Shown: positions 8,368 to 17,579 of the stretch, piece by piece | How positions within the stretch are numbered: the stretch's first letter is position 1 | Layout of the letters: each line of letters opens with the position of its first letter | From: Mycobacterium sp. UM_CSW | GTDB taxonomy: Bacteria > Actinomycetota > Actinomycetes > Mycobacteriales > Mycobacteriaceae | Assembly: GCF_000455205.1 (NCBI RefSeq) | Contig: NZ_AUWQ01000081.1 | Coordinates: forward strand, 1-64,000 | Direction: 5' to 3' | Length of the DNA: 64,000 bases | Program-made: the position numbers and the translations under genes | The notes under the pieces: generated by a model | Seen by the model: the letters and a program-made list of their open reading frames with translations, nothing else | Told to the model about the DNA's origin: nothing | The model's database searches: none

Positions 8368-10989
8368 TCAACTCGATCGATCTGGGCGCAGCAGTCCCGC
8401 GAGTTCGTCGCGGCTGGCGGCGCCCGTCTTGGCCATGGCGCGGTAGATGTGGCCCTCGACGGTACGAACGGACAAGGTCAGCCGCTCGGCAATCGCTCGG
8501 CCGGACAACCCTTGTCCGAGCAGCATCACGATTTCGCGCTCGCGATCGGTGAGCGGCAGCCGCTCACTGGCTTGGCGCAGTGCCGGAGTGTGGGCGCCGC
8601 CGCACTTTTCGGCCAGCGCGTCCGCTCGGGTCGAGCACTTCAACGCCGATCCCCGCAAGTCGCCGCGGCGATAGGCGATTGCCGCGTGTGCGGCGGCGTC
8701 GAGGGCCGCCACGACGTCCCCGATCTCCTCGAAGTCCGATGACACCTTTTCCAATTCGGCTCCGTCGCCGGCGTGCAAGGCGGCCGCGAACCGCGCCGCG
8801 ATACCCGCGCGCGGACCTTCCACGACGGTTTCCAGCTCTCGCAGTCGGGGCGCGCGCCGAGTGTCACCAAACTGGGTAGCGGTCTGTAGGCACACCACTT
8901 CCGCCGCGAATTGCCCATTAGCACAGGCAGTTTCGGCCGCCGACACCGCAATGTCGATCGCTTCACTGACCGCGCCCTGACACGCGGCCACCCAGGCCTT
9001 GGCGAGGCCGCGCTCGTAGTCCAAGTACCGCCAGCTGGGGTGGCGGTGTTGCTCCAGCGTGGCGAGCGCGGCGGCGGCGTCGTCGCCGAGCCCTTGAATG
9101 GCCAGTGCGGTGACGATCGGCAACCGGTACCGGTAGGTGAAGCCGTTTTGTTCGCCGACGGCGACCAAGGTGTCGACGACCGGCGGCAGCAGCCCGCTCG
9201 CCTCGACGAGGCGGCCGGCGCCGAGGGCGGCGCGGCCCGCCAACGCGGTGCTGATCAGCGACGCGGCGCCAGGCAGGTTGGCGGCCTCCTGACCCAGGTG
9301 TTCGGCCAGGCACGTTGCCTCGTTTATCCGGCCGGCAAGCAGGAGTGCTCCCAGGTGCGCATCGGCGATCACGAACCGCATGTGGGCGGCGTCGAACGAG
9401 CGGACCGCAATGGTGTACGCGCGCTCCGCGCCGGCCACCGCCTCGGAGACGCGACCGATGTCGCCCGCGGCGGCGACAATCCCCCAACTTGCCACTGCCC
9501 CAACGACCGCGGGCAGGAGATCGATATCGAGGTTCCGCGCCGATGCCATGGCCCTGTCCGGCTGGCCCATCGCCGCCCAGTACATGGTGCAGGCCGCGTC
9601 AAGATTTCCCTGGGCGCGCGGGGAGGTAGTGGCCCTGGCGTCGTCGATGTGCTGTTTGGCGCCGCCGCCGTCCGCCAGTGACCACAACATGTTGACGGCG
9701 CGCAGGCACGCGCGGCGAGACCGGTTCACGTCATCGAGCTGCGCCAGCGGTATGTTGGCAAGGACATCGTCGGCTTCCTGGCCGCGACTGAGCCACGAAA
9801 GCGCGTGCGCACGAACGAAGTTCGCTTCCGCCCCCGCGCCGGAGCGGATGGCGGCCTCCGCCAGCCTGTCCGCCAGCGGCAGGTCCGCGAGCCACACGGC
9901 ACCCTGTGCCGCGCGGAGGAGCAGATCGGCGTCGGGCGGCAGATCGGAGTCCAGGCTTAACGCCGCCCGGCGCACCACCGTTCGCATGTCATCGCACCAC
10001 TCCGATGAACCGAGTTCGGCGGCGACGAGACCCCGCAAGCGGCGGAGCCTCGTCGGGGCGGTGCGTTGCCGCCGCACCTCGGCGTAAAGGGGATGAGCGA
10101 GCCGCACCTGTGTCCGGTCTTCGACGGTTTCCAGGGTGACGAGGCTGCGCAGGTCGGCCTCCTCGACCGCCGCGGCATCGGTGATTCGCGCTAGTGAACC
10201 CAACTCGATTGGTTCACCGACGGCGAGCAGGTCGACGACGTCGCTGACGGCGGGCGGGACCGCGCCGATCCGGGAGTCGACCAACTCGAGCAGGCTCGGC
10301 GGCAGCACCGGTTCGCCGGTCCAGTGCCAGCAACCGCGCTCGGCCACCAGTCGGCCGTCGGCGAGTTCTCGTTCGACGATGTTGCGCAGATACAACGGAT
10401 TACCGCGGGTCAGCCTCCACAACCATTCGGCCGCATGCGGATCCAGCGGACCGCCGAGGGCGGTCGACACCAGCGCGGTGGTCTCATCCTCCGACAACGG
10501 CTGGACGTCGAGCCGGTCGAACGCGCTTCCCGTCCACAGTTCTTGCGTCGCCGGGGGGATCGGTTCACCGCTGCGAGCCGTCAGGACGAGTTTCGCGGCG
10601 GCCCGCTGGACGATCTGCTGCAACGCGAATGTCGAAAGGTCATCGAGCAGATGCGCGTCGTCGACACCGATGACCACCGGAGCGCCGTTCGGGGAGGTGG
10701 TGAGCTCCTCGATCACCGCGCGGACCAGTTGGAGGCTGTCGACGCCGGCCGGCGTCGTCCACGACGAGAGTGCGCCGAAGGGCAATAACCGGCCCGCGGT
10801 GGTGCCCACTACCCAACGGACGACGCAGCCCTGCGACGTAGCCCCGGCAAGCGCCTCCCCGGCGACTCGGCTCTTGCCGACGCCCGCCGCGCCGCATACG
10901 AGGATGCCTGCAGAGTCAGGATCCGCAATCGCGGTCCCGATGCTCCGCAACTCCTCGGCGCGCCCAGTTAGGGGCCAGGACAAACGCAT
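8368..10989 (-). CDS. LAL-type LuxR-family transcriptional regulator, upstream copy
   Basis: About 873 aa from ATG 10989, placed so that the protein begins MRLSWPLTGRAEEL in register with MRLTWPLIGRAQEM of its tandem paralogue. Walker A is GAAGVGKSR, Walker B is GVDDAHLLDDL, and the C-terminal LuxR HTH begins LPLTDREREIVMLLGQGLSG. The two genes form a two-gene reverse operon and are similar across their whole length, so they arose by tandem duplication. Long identical patches, such as the NGQFAAEVVCLQ block, are kept in both. Function beyond regulation is not inferable. Confidence 0.9.
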   Translation of the reverse strand: MRLSWPLTGRAEELRSIGTAIADPDSAGILVCGAAGVGKSRVAGEALAGATSQGCVVRWVVGTTAGRLLPFGALSSWTTPAGVDSLQLVRAVIEELTTSPNGAPVVIGVDDAHLLDDLSTFALQQIVQRAAAKLVLTARSGEPIPPATQELWTGSAFDRLDVQPLSEDETTALVSTALGGPLDPHAAEWLWRLTRGNPLYLRNIVERELADGRLVAERGCWHWTGEPVLPPSLLELVDSRIGAVPPAVSDVVDLLAVGEPIELGSLARITDAAAVEEADLRSLVTLETVEDRTQVRLAHPLYAEVRRQRTAPTRLRRLRGLVAAELGSSEWCDDMRTVVRRAALSLDSDLPPDADLLLRAAQGAVWLADLPLADRLAEAAIRSGAGAEANFVRAHALSWLSRGQEADDVLANIPLAQLDDVNRSRRACLRAVNMLWSLADGGGAKQHIDDARATTSPRAQGNLDAACTMYWAAMGQPDRAMASARNLDIDLLPAVVGAVASWGIVAAAGDIGRVSEAVAGAERAYTIAVRSFDAAHMRFVIADAHLGALLLAGRINEATCLAEHLGQEAANLPGAASLISTALAGRAALGAGRLVEASGLLPPVVDTLVAVGEQNGFTYRYRLPIVTALAIQGLGDDAAAALATLEQHRHPSWRYLDYERGLAKAWVAACQGAVSEAIDIAVSAAETACANGQFAAEVVCLQTATQFGDTRRAPRLRELETVVEGPRAGIAARFAAALHAGDGAELEKVSSDFEEIGDVVAALDAAAHAAIAYRRGDLRGSALKCSTRADALAEKCGGAHTPALRQASERLPLTDREREIVMLLGQGLSGRAIAERLTLSVRTVEGHIYRAMAKTGAASRDELAGLLRPDRSS

Positions 10990-11110
10990 CGGGACAGCAT
11001 AGGAACACCGGGCCAAGGCCGCGGCGAATTTCAACCATTTGCTTTAAAACATGAGTAATAGGTGACGGCGGTCAGCGAAGCGGCCGTGAACTACTCCGGG
11101 TGGATTCGTG

Positions 11111-11668
11111 TCACGGCAGACGGATCCCAGTCAGGAGCCAGTTAAACCCTGCCCCATTGAGTAGCTGGACTATCAGCACGGCCGCCACGATTATCGCGAT
11201 AATCGCGATGAATGCGGTGATCGCCAAAACGGGCGTCAATGCCGTGACCAACGCACCTCGGAAGGTGCCGATCGTATTGAGTAGCTGGCTCCCGACGGTA
11301 TTGAACAAGCCGATCGCCTGGCCCGGCAAACCCCCGACGGCACCGATAGACCCCGCAACATCGGTGATTGGCGCTAACAACGCGACGTTGGCGGCCTCGC
11401 CGGTGGCGTACGCGCCCGCGCCCGCGGTCAGGTGCTGCACGAACTGATCATGGAATGCCGCGGCCTGCCCGGCCAGCGCCTGATAGCCCTGTGCGTGCTG
11501 GGCGAACAGCTGCGCGACACCCGTCGAGATTTCGTCCGCGGCGGGCGGCAGCACCGCCAGGGTCGGCGTCGCCGCCACCGCATGGGCCGCGTTGAGATTC
11601 AAACCAATGTTTACCAGATCCGTTGCGGCCGAGGACATTGCCTCGGGAACGGCGATTACGGCCGACAT
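11111..11668 (-). CDS. PE family protein with hydrophobic C-terminal segment
   Basis: 185 aa. The N-terminal ~95 residues match the PE domain: AVPE near the start, the DEIS/LFAQHAQGYQAL helical region, and QFVQHLTAGAGAYATGEAAN, which carries the type VII export motif YxxxE. After the PE domain there is no PGRS tail. Instead a ~90-residue region ends in a strongly hydrophobic Ile/Ala/Val stretch (ITAFIAIIAIIVAAVLIVQLL), likely a membrane segment. ATG 11668 follows an AAAAAGGAGGAT ribosome site. No PPE partner is adjacent. The PE assignment is secure; the role is unknown. Confidence 0.88.
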   Translation of the reverse strand: MSAVIAVPEAMSSAATDLVNIGLNLNAAHAVAATPTLAVLPPAADEISTGVAQLFAQHAQGYQALAGQAAAFHDQFVQHLTAGAGAYATGEAANVALLAPITDVAGSIGAVGGLPGQAIGLFNTVGSQLLNTIGTFRGALVTALTPVLAITAFIAIIAIIVAAVLIVQLLNGAGFNWLLTGIRLP

Positions 11669-11700
11669 CGCTATCCTCCTTTTTGCTTTCCCGCTGCTAC

Positions 11701-12138
11701 TCAGCTGAATTCAGGTAGCACACCGATCTGCGTCAACAGCGTGGCGAAGTCCATGTAGACCTTTTCGCACAGCAGTTTGTCGCCGTCGAACTCGAAGATT
11801 CCGGCGACCGGAATTTCTACGCGGCGTCCGGTGGCCGGGATGCCCGCCCATTCCCCGTCGTGGGTGCCGGTGATCAGCGTCTCGCCGAATACGGCGTCGT
11901 CGGCGTGGCGCAGCCTGCCGACTTCCGCGTGCAGATCCGGCAACGCGGTCATCAAGCCCTGCAGCAGTTCTCGGACGGCGGACTCGCCATCGCTGGCTTG
12001 CCCGTTCACCTCGTAACGCGGGTGGTGGAATGTGGCGATTGTCGCCTCGATGTCGTGCCGGTTTTCCGCCTCGGCGTGCCGCATGACGATTTCTTCGCGG
12101 CGCTGACGAAGGCTCGTGATTTCGTCGATCGCGGTCAT
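11701..12138 (-). CDS. SnoaL-like polyketide-cyclase/NTF2-fold protein
   Basis: 145 aa from ATG 12138. The pattern is that of the SnoaL/NTF2 fold: an N-terminal helix RREEIVMRHAEAENRHDIEATIATFHHPRYEV, then GESAVRELLQGLMTALPDLH, and beta strands including GTHDGEWAGIPATGRRVEIP and IFEFDGDKLLCEKVYMD. Family members are cyclases, isomerases or small-molecule binding proteins. The AGGAGCG ribosome site is 10 bp from the stop of the FAD enzyme upstream, so the two are co-transcribed and this may act on the oxygenase product (inference). Confidence 0.82.
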   Translation of the reverse strand: MTAIDEITSLRQRREEIVMRHAEAENRHDIEATIATFHHPRYEVNGQASDGESAVRELLQGLMTALPDLHAEVGRLRHADDAVFGETLITGTHDGEWAGIPATGRRVEIPVAGIFEFDGDKLLCEKVYMDFATLLTQIGVLPEFS

Positions 12139-12148
12139 GGGGGCGCTC

Positions 12149-13561
12149 CTATTCCTGGATACTTGCGAATGGGGTATCGGTGCGGTCGACAACGGCGGAT
12201 CGCGAATGTCGTTGTGCGCCGCGCCGATTGACGGTTGCGACCCGGTAGAGGAACGACGGACGAAGCAGGCGGGTTGGGGGATCGAGAAGCCCGGTGACTC
12301 TGAAGAACTGGGTGCCGACCATGGTGTCGGATTCGGACGCCGCCAGCACGCTTTCCACTAGCCGGTTGGTGATGCGCATCGACGGCGTCCTGCGCCCTTG
12401 GACCTCCGGGAACGTCAGGTCGGAGGTAGCCCCGGTGCGCCAGGCCTGGCCGATTGTTTTGGCCGTGTCGCGAAAGTACCGGCGGGGCAGGTCCCTAACG
12501 CCGCGCCGCAGGCAGTCCCGCAGCGCCACGGCATCCAGCGCCGCCACCGTCATTCCCTGCCCGTAGATCGGGTTGAAGCTGCATATCGCGTCACCGCAGG
12601 CCAGCAGGCCGTCGGGGAGTCGCCGCATTTTGTCGTAGCGCCGCCACTGGCTGGACGGCATCCGATGCTGCACCACCGGCCCCAGCGGTTCGCCGGCGCG
12701 CACCGCCGCGAGCAAGTGAGCCGGGCCGTAATCCTCGGCGTACGAGAGCATCCCGGGCAGGTCGTGCGGCGGCTCATGCCCGGCCAGCGCGTAGACCGTG
12801 AATATCCAGGTGTCGCGCTCGTAGCCGACCAAGAACATGCCCCTTGGCCGGCCCGGCGCGGGGCTGATGACGGCCATCTTTTCCCTCAGGGTGCCGGGCG
12901 GGATCCGCAGCGGTTGGCTGACGTAGGTCGTATGCATGGTGATGTGGTCCTCGGCCGGTCGCCCGTAGCCGAGGTTCTCGAGCAGAGCCGGCGTGTGGGC
13001 CCCGCGCCCCATGGCGTCCATGACCAGGTCTGCCGCAAATTCCTGTGGGGCACCGCCGGCGCGGTCCACCACCCGCACCCCGGTGATGCGACTGCGGTCC
13101 GCGGCCGCCGTCAGTTCGCTGACGTCGTGGCCGGCGTGGATCGTCACGTTGCCGAGCCGCCGCAGGCGCCGCCGAACGTGGCACTCCAAGAGCGGCCGGC
13201 TCGGCATGTACAGGGCCATTTCCGCGTAATCGCCGGTTACGACTCCAGACGACAACATCCGGTGGCCGCTGTAGGACAGGTACGCCTTGGACAGGTCGCC
13301 GTCGTTCCAAACGGGCGCGCCCGCCGCAAGCAGCTCGTCGAGGAGCCCGGGGAAGAGCTCGTCCAGGACACGAGCGCCGCGCGGCAGGAGCGCGTGAACG
13401 TGCCGACCCTGCGGCACCCCCCGCCTGTTGACGGGATCGTTGGTTAGCTCGTCCCGCTCGAACACCGTGACGGTCTCGAAGAAATCGGCCAGCACCCTCG
13501 CGGCGAGCAGTCCGCCCATGCTCGCCCCCAAAACGACCGCGCGCTCACCCAATACCTGCAT
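12149..13561 (-). CDS. FAD-dependent monooxygenase-like oxidoreductase
   Basis: 470 aa from ATG 13561, where an AAAGGGAT ribosome site lies upstream. It begins AVVLGASMGGLLAARVL, a Rossmann FAD motif, followed by VFERDEL and GRHVHALLPRGARVLDELFPG, features of the halogenase/squalene-epoxidase-like branch of FAD monooxygenases. The second FAD motif reads GLLACGDAICSFNPIYGQGMTVAALDA. There is no membrane segment. It should hydroxylate or dehydrogenate a hydrophobic substrate that I cannot specify. The gene overlaps the 3' end of the small HTH-like gene upstream by 17 bp and precedes the SnoaL-like gene, forming a three-gene operon. Confidence 0.85.
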   Translation of the reverse strand: MQVLGERAVVLGASMGGLLAARVLADFFETVTVFERDELTNDPVNRRGVPQGRHVHALLPRGARVLDELFPGLLDELLAAGAPVWNDGDLSKAYLSYSGHRMLSSGVVTGDYAEMALYMPSRPLLECHVRRRLRRLGNVTIHAGHDVSELTAAADRSRITGVRVVDRAGGAPQEFAADLVMDAMGRGAHTPALLENLGYGRPAEDHITMHTTYVSQPLRIPPGTLREKMAVISPAPGRPRGMFLVGYERDTWIFTVYALAGHEPPHDLPGMLSYAEDYGPAHLLAAVRAGEPLGPVVQHRMPSSQWRRYDKMRRLPDGLLACGDAICSFNPIYGQGMTVAALDAVALRDCLRRGVRDLPRRYFRDTAKTIGQAWRTGATSDLTFPEVQGRRTPSMRITNRLVESVLAASESDTMVGTQFFRVTGLLDPPTRLLRPSFLYRVATVNRRGAQRHSRSAVVDRTDTPFASIQE

Positions 13562-13835
13562 TGCGGATCCCTTTCTCGAGTGCGGGCTCGCGTTGCTGTT
13601 GCAGCGCGGTGAGTTTCTGTTCGGCGATCCGGTAGAAGCCGTCCAAGGAAGAGTCATCGACGCCGACGTATTCGCCGATGACCTCGCGCGCCACGCCCGC
13701 CTCACGCAGTCGCAGTGCCAGCGAGTACGGCACCGGCAATCGACGCAGCGCGGCTTCGCGGTCGCTGAGATCATCGGTCACCCGATCAGCATCCGATGAT
13801 GCGGCGGGTCGGGATTGAGTACCGGAGTACTCCAT
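13545..13835 (-). CDS. Small helix-turn-helix-like protein (sigma-region-4 resemblance)
   Basis: 96 aa from ATG 13835 (GTG 13781 is an alternative that would remove a non-conserved-looking leader). The core, [53 protein letters not shown], resembles a sigma-70 region 4 helix-turn-helix: hydrophobic helix, [19 protein letters not shown] turn and recognition helix. No known family is recognised with certainty. It is the first gene of the operon with the FAD enzyme (17-bp overlap), so it may regulate it. Divergent from prpD 35 bp away. Confidence 0.6.
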   Translation of the reverse strand: MEYSGTQSRPAASSDADRVTDDLSDREAALRRLPVPYSLALRLREAGVAREVIGEYVGVDDSSLDGFYRIAEQKLTALQQQREPALEKGIRNAGIG

Positions 13836-13870
13836 TTGTCGTGGACTGCGCCGTCACGTACTCATTGGTC

Positions 13871-15369
13871 ATGCTGGTGCACACGGTCCGGGCGCGGCTC
13901 AGCTCCGACGACTTCCCGCGCGGGGAACACCTGGCCGCCAAGATCGCGGAGGTCGCGGCCGACCCGGTGGCCGTCGAACCGGCGCCGGCGCAGATGTGGC
14001 CAACCGGATCATCGACAACGCCGCCGTCAGCGCTGCAGCCGTGCTCCGGCGGCCGGTCACCGTGGCCCGCCGGCAGGCGCTGGCGCATCGCACCCAACGG
14101 GGGGCGCGTGTCTTCGGTGTCGCCGGCGCCTATTCGGCGGAATGGGCGGCGTGGGCCAACGGCGTCGCGGTTCGCGAGCTCGACTTCCACGACACGTTTC
14201 TGGCGGCCGAGTATTCCCATCCCGGCGACAACATCCCCCCGCTCGTCGCCGTGGCGCAGCAGCTCGGCGTGGGTGGCGCCGACCTGATCCGCGCGGTGGC
14301 CACCGCGTACGAGGTGCAGATCGACCTGGCCCGCGGAATCTGCCTGCACGAGTACAAGATTGACCACGTCGCGCATCTGGGACCCGCGGTGGCCGCCGGC
14401 CTCGGCACCATGCTGGGCCTGGACACCGAGACCATCTACCAGGCGATCGGGCAGGCTCTGCACCTGACCACCAGTACTCGCCAATCGCGCAAGGGCACGA
14501 TTTCCACTTGGAAGGCGTTCGCGCCGGCGCATGCGGGGAAGGTCGCCATCGAGGCGGTCGACCGGGCGATGCGCGGCGAGCGGTCGCCGGCCCCGATCTG
14601 GGAGGGCGAGGACGGGGTGATCGCCCGGCTGCTGGGCGGGTTCGAGCGCGAGTACCGGGTGCCGTTGCCGGCCCCCGGCGAACCCAAGCGCGCCATCCTC
14701 GACAGCTACACCAAGGAGCACTCGGCGGAATACCAGAGCCAGGCACCGATCGACCTGGCCCGGCGGATGCGTTCCCGGATCGGCGACCTGGACCAGGTCG
14801 CGGCGATCGTGCTGCGCACGAGCCACCACACCCACGTGGTGATCGGGACGGGATCCGGCGATCCCCAGAAGTTCGACCCCGACGCGTCGCGGGAGACGCT
14901 CGACCACTCGCTGCCCTATATCTTTGCCGTCGCGTTGCAGGACGGCACGTGGCACCACGAGCGCTCCTACGCCCCGGAACGGTCCCACCGGCGCGACACG
15001 GTCGAACTGTGGCGCAAGATCTCCACCGTCGAGGACCCGGAATGGACCCGCCGCTACCACTCGACCGACCCGGCCGAGCAGGCGTTCGGGGCCCGCGCGG
15101 AGGTGACGCTCAAGACCGGCGAGGTGATCTGCGACGAGCTGGCCGTGGCCGATGCCCACCCGTTGGGCTCCCGGCCGTTTCGGCGCCCGCAGTACGTGGG
15201 CAAGTTCACCGAGCTCGCCGACGGGATCGTCGATCCGGCCGAGCAGCGCAGGTTCCTGTCCGCCGCGGAATCGCTGGCCGACCTCGAGTCGGTGGATGCG
15301 CTGAATATCGTGATCGACCCAGCCGTGCTGGATGCAGCGCCGGACACTCCGCCGGGGATCTTCGGCTGA
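13871..15369 (+). pseudogene. prpD: 2-methylcitrate dehydratase, broken by a one-base frameshift
   Basis: MmgE/PrpD family; in the methylcitrate cycle it dehydrates 2-methylcitrate during propionyl-CoA disposal. The N-terminus is in one frame from ATG 13871 ([15 protein letters not shown] to [15 protein letters not shown], 13871-13996). The rest is in another frame from about 13998 ([20 protein letters not shown] onward to GIFG). The junction reads cagatgtggccaac; one extra G (atggtggcc) would restore a continuous protein of about 499 residues. The body is otherwise intact, including ELDFHDTF and [16 protein letters not shown]. No prpC follows. This is either a real inactivating deletion or a sequencing error. 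An enzyme starting internally at GTG 13996 would lack about 42 N-terminal residues. Confidence 0.82.
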
Positions 15370-15449
15370 GTTGCATTGCGGCGTAACCGCCCGGCGTGTC
15401 GTCGCCGTGAGTGCACACGCAAAAGCCGTCAGCTCACACGCGCACCCGG

Positions 15450-15668
15450 CTAAGGCGTGGCGGGCCCACCGTACTGCCACACCAGAGAATGGACGCCAGT
15501 CATGGTGGGGTTGCACCACATCGTGCGGCCGTTGGCGTCGGTGGTGGTGGCGTGCAACACGGTGCAGGAATCACCCGGCGCGGGCGCGTCGGCCCGGGCC
15601 ACACCGACGCCGGCGATCGGTGCGGAGGCAGCCATCAACGCCGCGACGAGGTATCGAAGTCTGCTCAT
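15450..15668 (-). CDS. Small secreted protein of unknown function
   Basis: 72 aa from ATG 15668 behind an AGGAGAACTCCACC ribosome site. A signal peptide is evident: MSRLRYLVAALMAASAPIAGVGVARA with a likely cleavage after ARADA. The mature part is about 45 residues, has two cysteines (SCTVLHATTT and MWCNPTMTG) that could form one disulfide, and ends SLVWQYGGPATP. I do not recognise a named family. It lies where prpC would be expected in the Mtb order but shows no relation to citrate synthase. Confidence 0.75.
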   Translation of the reverse strand: MSRLRYLVAALMAASAPIAGVGVARADAPAPGDSCTVLHATTTDANGRTMWCNPTMTGVHSLVWQYGGPATP

Positions 15669-15752
15669 GGTGGAGTTCTCCTAGCGACTTCACGGTATCC
15701 GCCGGTTAACTTGCGGGCAAAAGATTCTTTGCCCCTACCCAAGCCATACGCC

Positions 15753-15766
15753 TAGAACGCGTTCTA
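15753..15766. promoter_or_regulatory. Perfect 14-bp palindrome matching the KstR box
   Basis: TAGAACGCGTTCTA is a perfect palindrome and fits the published KstR consensus TnnAACnnGTTnnA at every fixed position. It lies 12 bp upstream of the DUF3556 start codon, overlapping where the promoter or ribosome site should be, so a bound TetR-family repressor would block expression. KstR itself is not encoded in the window. The palindrome is direct observation; KstR control is inferred. Confidence 0.65.
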
Positions 15767-15778
15767 ACCTGTCAAACC

Positions 15779-17527
15779 ATGGGATTTCTCAAGCCCGAGC
15801 TGCCCCAGCTCGACATGGAGGAATGGAACAAAGGCACCCGCAGCGAGAAGATCCGTCCGATGGCCCGGCACTGGGCCGAGGTGGGCTTCGGCACGCCGGT
15901 CGCGCTGCACCTGTTCTACGTGCTCAAGATCCTGCTCTACATCCTCTTCGGATGGCTGTTCGCCTCGGCCACCAAGGGACTCGGCGGGTTCACCAACGTC
16001 GCGCACTGGTGGTCCGAGCCGATCGTCTTCGAGAAGGTCGTGCTCTACACGATGCTGTTCGAGGTGATCGGGCTGGGCTGCGGCTTCGGGCCGTTGAACA
16101 ACCGGTTCTTCCCGCCCATGGGCTCGATCCTGTACTGGATGCGGTTCGGCACCATCCGGCTGCCACCGTGGCCGGATCGCGTCCCGCTGACCCGCGGCAC
16201 CACCCGCAAGCCGGTGGACGTCTTCCTCTATGCGGCGCTGCTGGTGATGACGCTGTGGACGCTGTTCGTCGACGGGACCGGCCCGGTGCCGGAATTGGGC
16301 ACCAGCGTCGGGCTGCTGCCGACCTGGCGCATCGTGGTGATCCTGCTGATCCTCGCGGCGGCGGGCCTGCGCGACAAGGTCATCTTCCTGGCCGCCCGCG
16401 GCGAGGTGTACGCGGCGATGACCGTGACCTTCCTCTTCGGCGGGGCCGACATGATCGTCGGGTCCAAGGTGGTGTTCCTGGTCATCTGGATGGGCGCGGC
16501 GACGTCGAAGCTCAACAAGCACTTCCCGTTCGTGATCTCCACAATGATGTCCAACAACCCGCTGGTGCGGCCCCGCTGGCTGAAGCGGCAGTTCTTCGAG
16601 AAGTTCCCCGAGGACCTCCGGCCAGGGCGGCTGTCCCGGTTCCTGGCCCACGTGAGCACGGCGATCGAGATGTTGGTGCCGCTGCCGCTGTTCTTCTGCC
16701 ACGGCGGCTGGCCGACGACCGTGGCGGCGTTCGTCATGGTCTGCTTCCATCTGGGGATCCTGTTGTCCATACCGATGGGCGTGCCGCTGGAGTGGAACGT
16801 CTTCATGATCTTCGGTGTGCTGTCGTTGTTCGTCGCGCACGCCCGGCTGGGGTTGGCGGACCTGAAGCATCCCGTGGTGGTGGCGATCCTGTTCGTCGTC
16901 ATCGCGGGAATCGTGGTGCTGGGCAACCTGTTCCCGCGCAAGATCTCGTTCCTGCCGGGCATGCGCTACTACGCCGGCAACTGGGACACCACGCTGTGGT
17001 GCATGAAACCGTCGGCCAACGACAAGATCGGCCGTGGCATCGTGGCGATCGCCAGCATGCCGCAGGCCCAGCTGGAGCGGTTCTACGGCAGCCCGGAAGC
17101 GGCCCAGATCCCCATCTACATGGGGTACGCGTTCCGCGGGTTCAACACGCACGGCCGGGCCCTGTTCACGCTGGCGCATCGCGCCATGGCGGGCCACAAC
17201 GAGGACGACTACATCATCACCGACGGCGAGCGGATCTGCAGCACCGCCATCGGCTGGAACTTCGGTGACGGCCACATGCACAACGAGCAGCTCATCACCG
17301 CCATGCAGCAGCGCTGCCACTTCGCGCCCGGTGAGGTGCGGGTCGTGCTGCTCGACGCGCAGCCGATCCACAAGCAGACCCAGGCCTACCGGTTGGTGGA
17401 CGCGGCCACCGGCGAGTTCGAGCGCGGCTTCGTGCGGGTCGCCGACATGGTGACCCGCCAGCCCTGGGCCGACGACGTGCCGGTCCAGGTGCTGTCGGAT
17501 GAGGCGCCGAGCGTCACGCCAGAGTGA
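15779..17527 (+). CDS. DUF3556 multi-pass membrane protein (Rv1132-like)
   Basis: 582 aa. At least eight hydrophobic segments are visible (for example ALHLFYVLKILLYILFGWLF, LYAALLVMTLWTLF, VVAILFVVIAGIVVLGNLF). A hydrophilic C-terminal ~170 residues begins after FLPGMRYYAGNWDTTLWCMKP and contains GWNFGDGHMHNEQLI. Length and position next to metE match Rv1132 of Mtb as remembered. The function is unknown; an enzyme acting on lipids is possible given the conserved His/Asn motifs but not shown. There is no clear ribosome site, and a KstR-type palindrome is just upstream, hinting at a link with steroid metabolism. Confidence 0.88.
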   Translation: MGFLKPELPQLDMEEWNKGTRSEKIRPMARHWAEVGFGTPVALHLFYVLKILLYILFGWLFASATKGLGGFTNVAHWWSEPIVFEKVVLYTMLFEVIGLGCGFGPLNNRFFPPMGSILYWMRFGTIRLPPWPDRVPLTRGTTRKPVDVFLYAALLVMTLWTLFVDGTGPVPELGTSVGLLPTWRIVVILLILAAAGLRDKVIFLAARGEVYAAMTVTFLFGGADMIVGSKVVFLVIWMGAATSKLNKHFPFVISTMMSNNPLVRPRWLKRQFFEKFPEDLRPGRLSRFLAHVSTAIEMLVPLPLFFCHGGWPTTVAAFVMVCFHLGILLSIPMGVPLEWNVFMIFGVLSLFVAHARLGLADLKHPVVVAILFVVIAGIVVLGNLFPRKISFLPGMRYYAGNWDTTLWCMKPSANDKIGRGIVAIASMPQAQLERFYGSPEAAQIPIYMGYAFRGFNTHGRALFTLAHRAMAGHNEDDYIITDGERICSTAIGWNFGDGHMHNEQLITAMQQRCHFAPGEVRVVLLDAQPIHKQTQAYRLVDAATGEFERGFVRVADMVTRQPWADDVPVQVLSDEAPSVTPE

Positions 17528-17535
17528 CGCTCGGC
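17506..17535. terminator. Hairpin spanning the DUF3556 stop codon
   Basis: A perfect 12-bp stem (GCCGAGCGTCAC paired with its complement) with a 6-base loop, lacking a U tract as is common in mycobacteria. It covers the stop codon of the forward gene and lies 45 bp from the end of the converging metE, so it may end both transcripts. Confidence 0.6.
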
Positions 17536-17579
17536 CTCGAGCGCCACGCCAGCGTGACGTTCGCGCGTAGACCCGCGGC

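Noticed and set aside
15764-17371. Reverse frame of 535 codons opposite DUF3556
   Set aside because: Composition is dominated by His, Gln, Arg and Asp, as expected for the complement of a membrane-protein gene; no ribosome site and no family.
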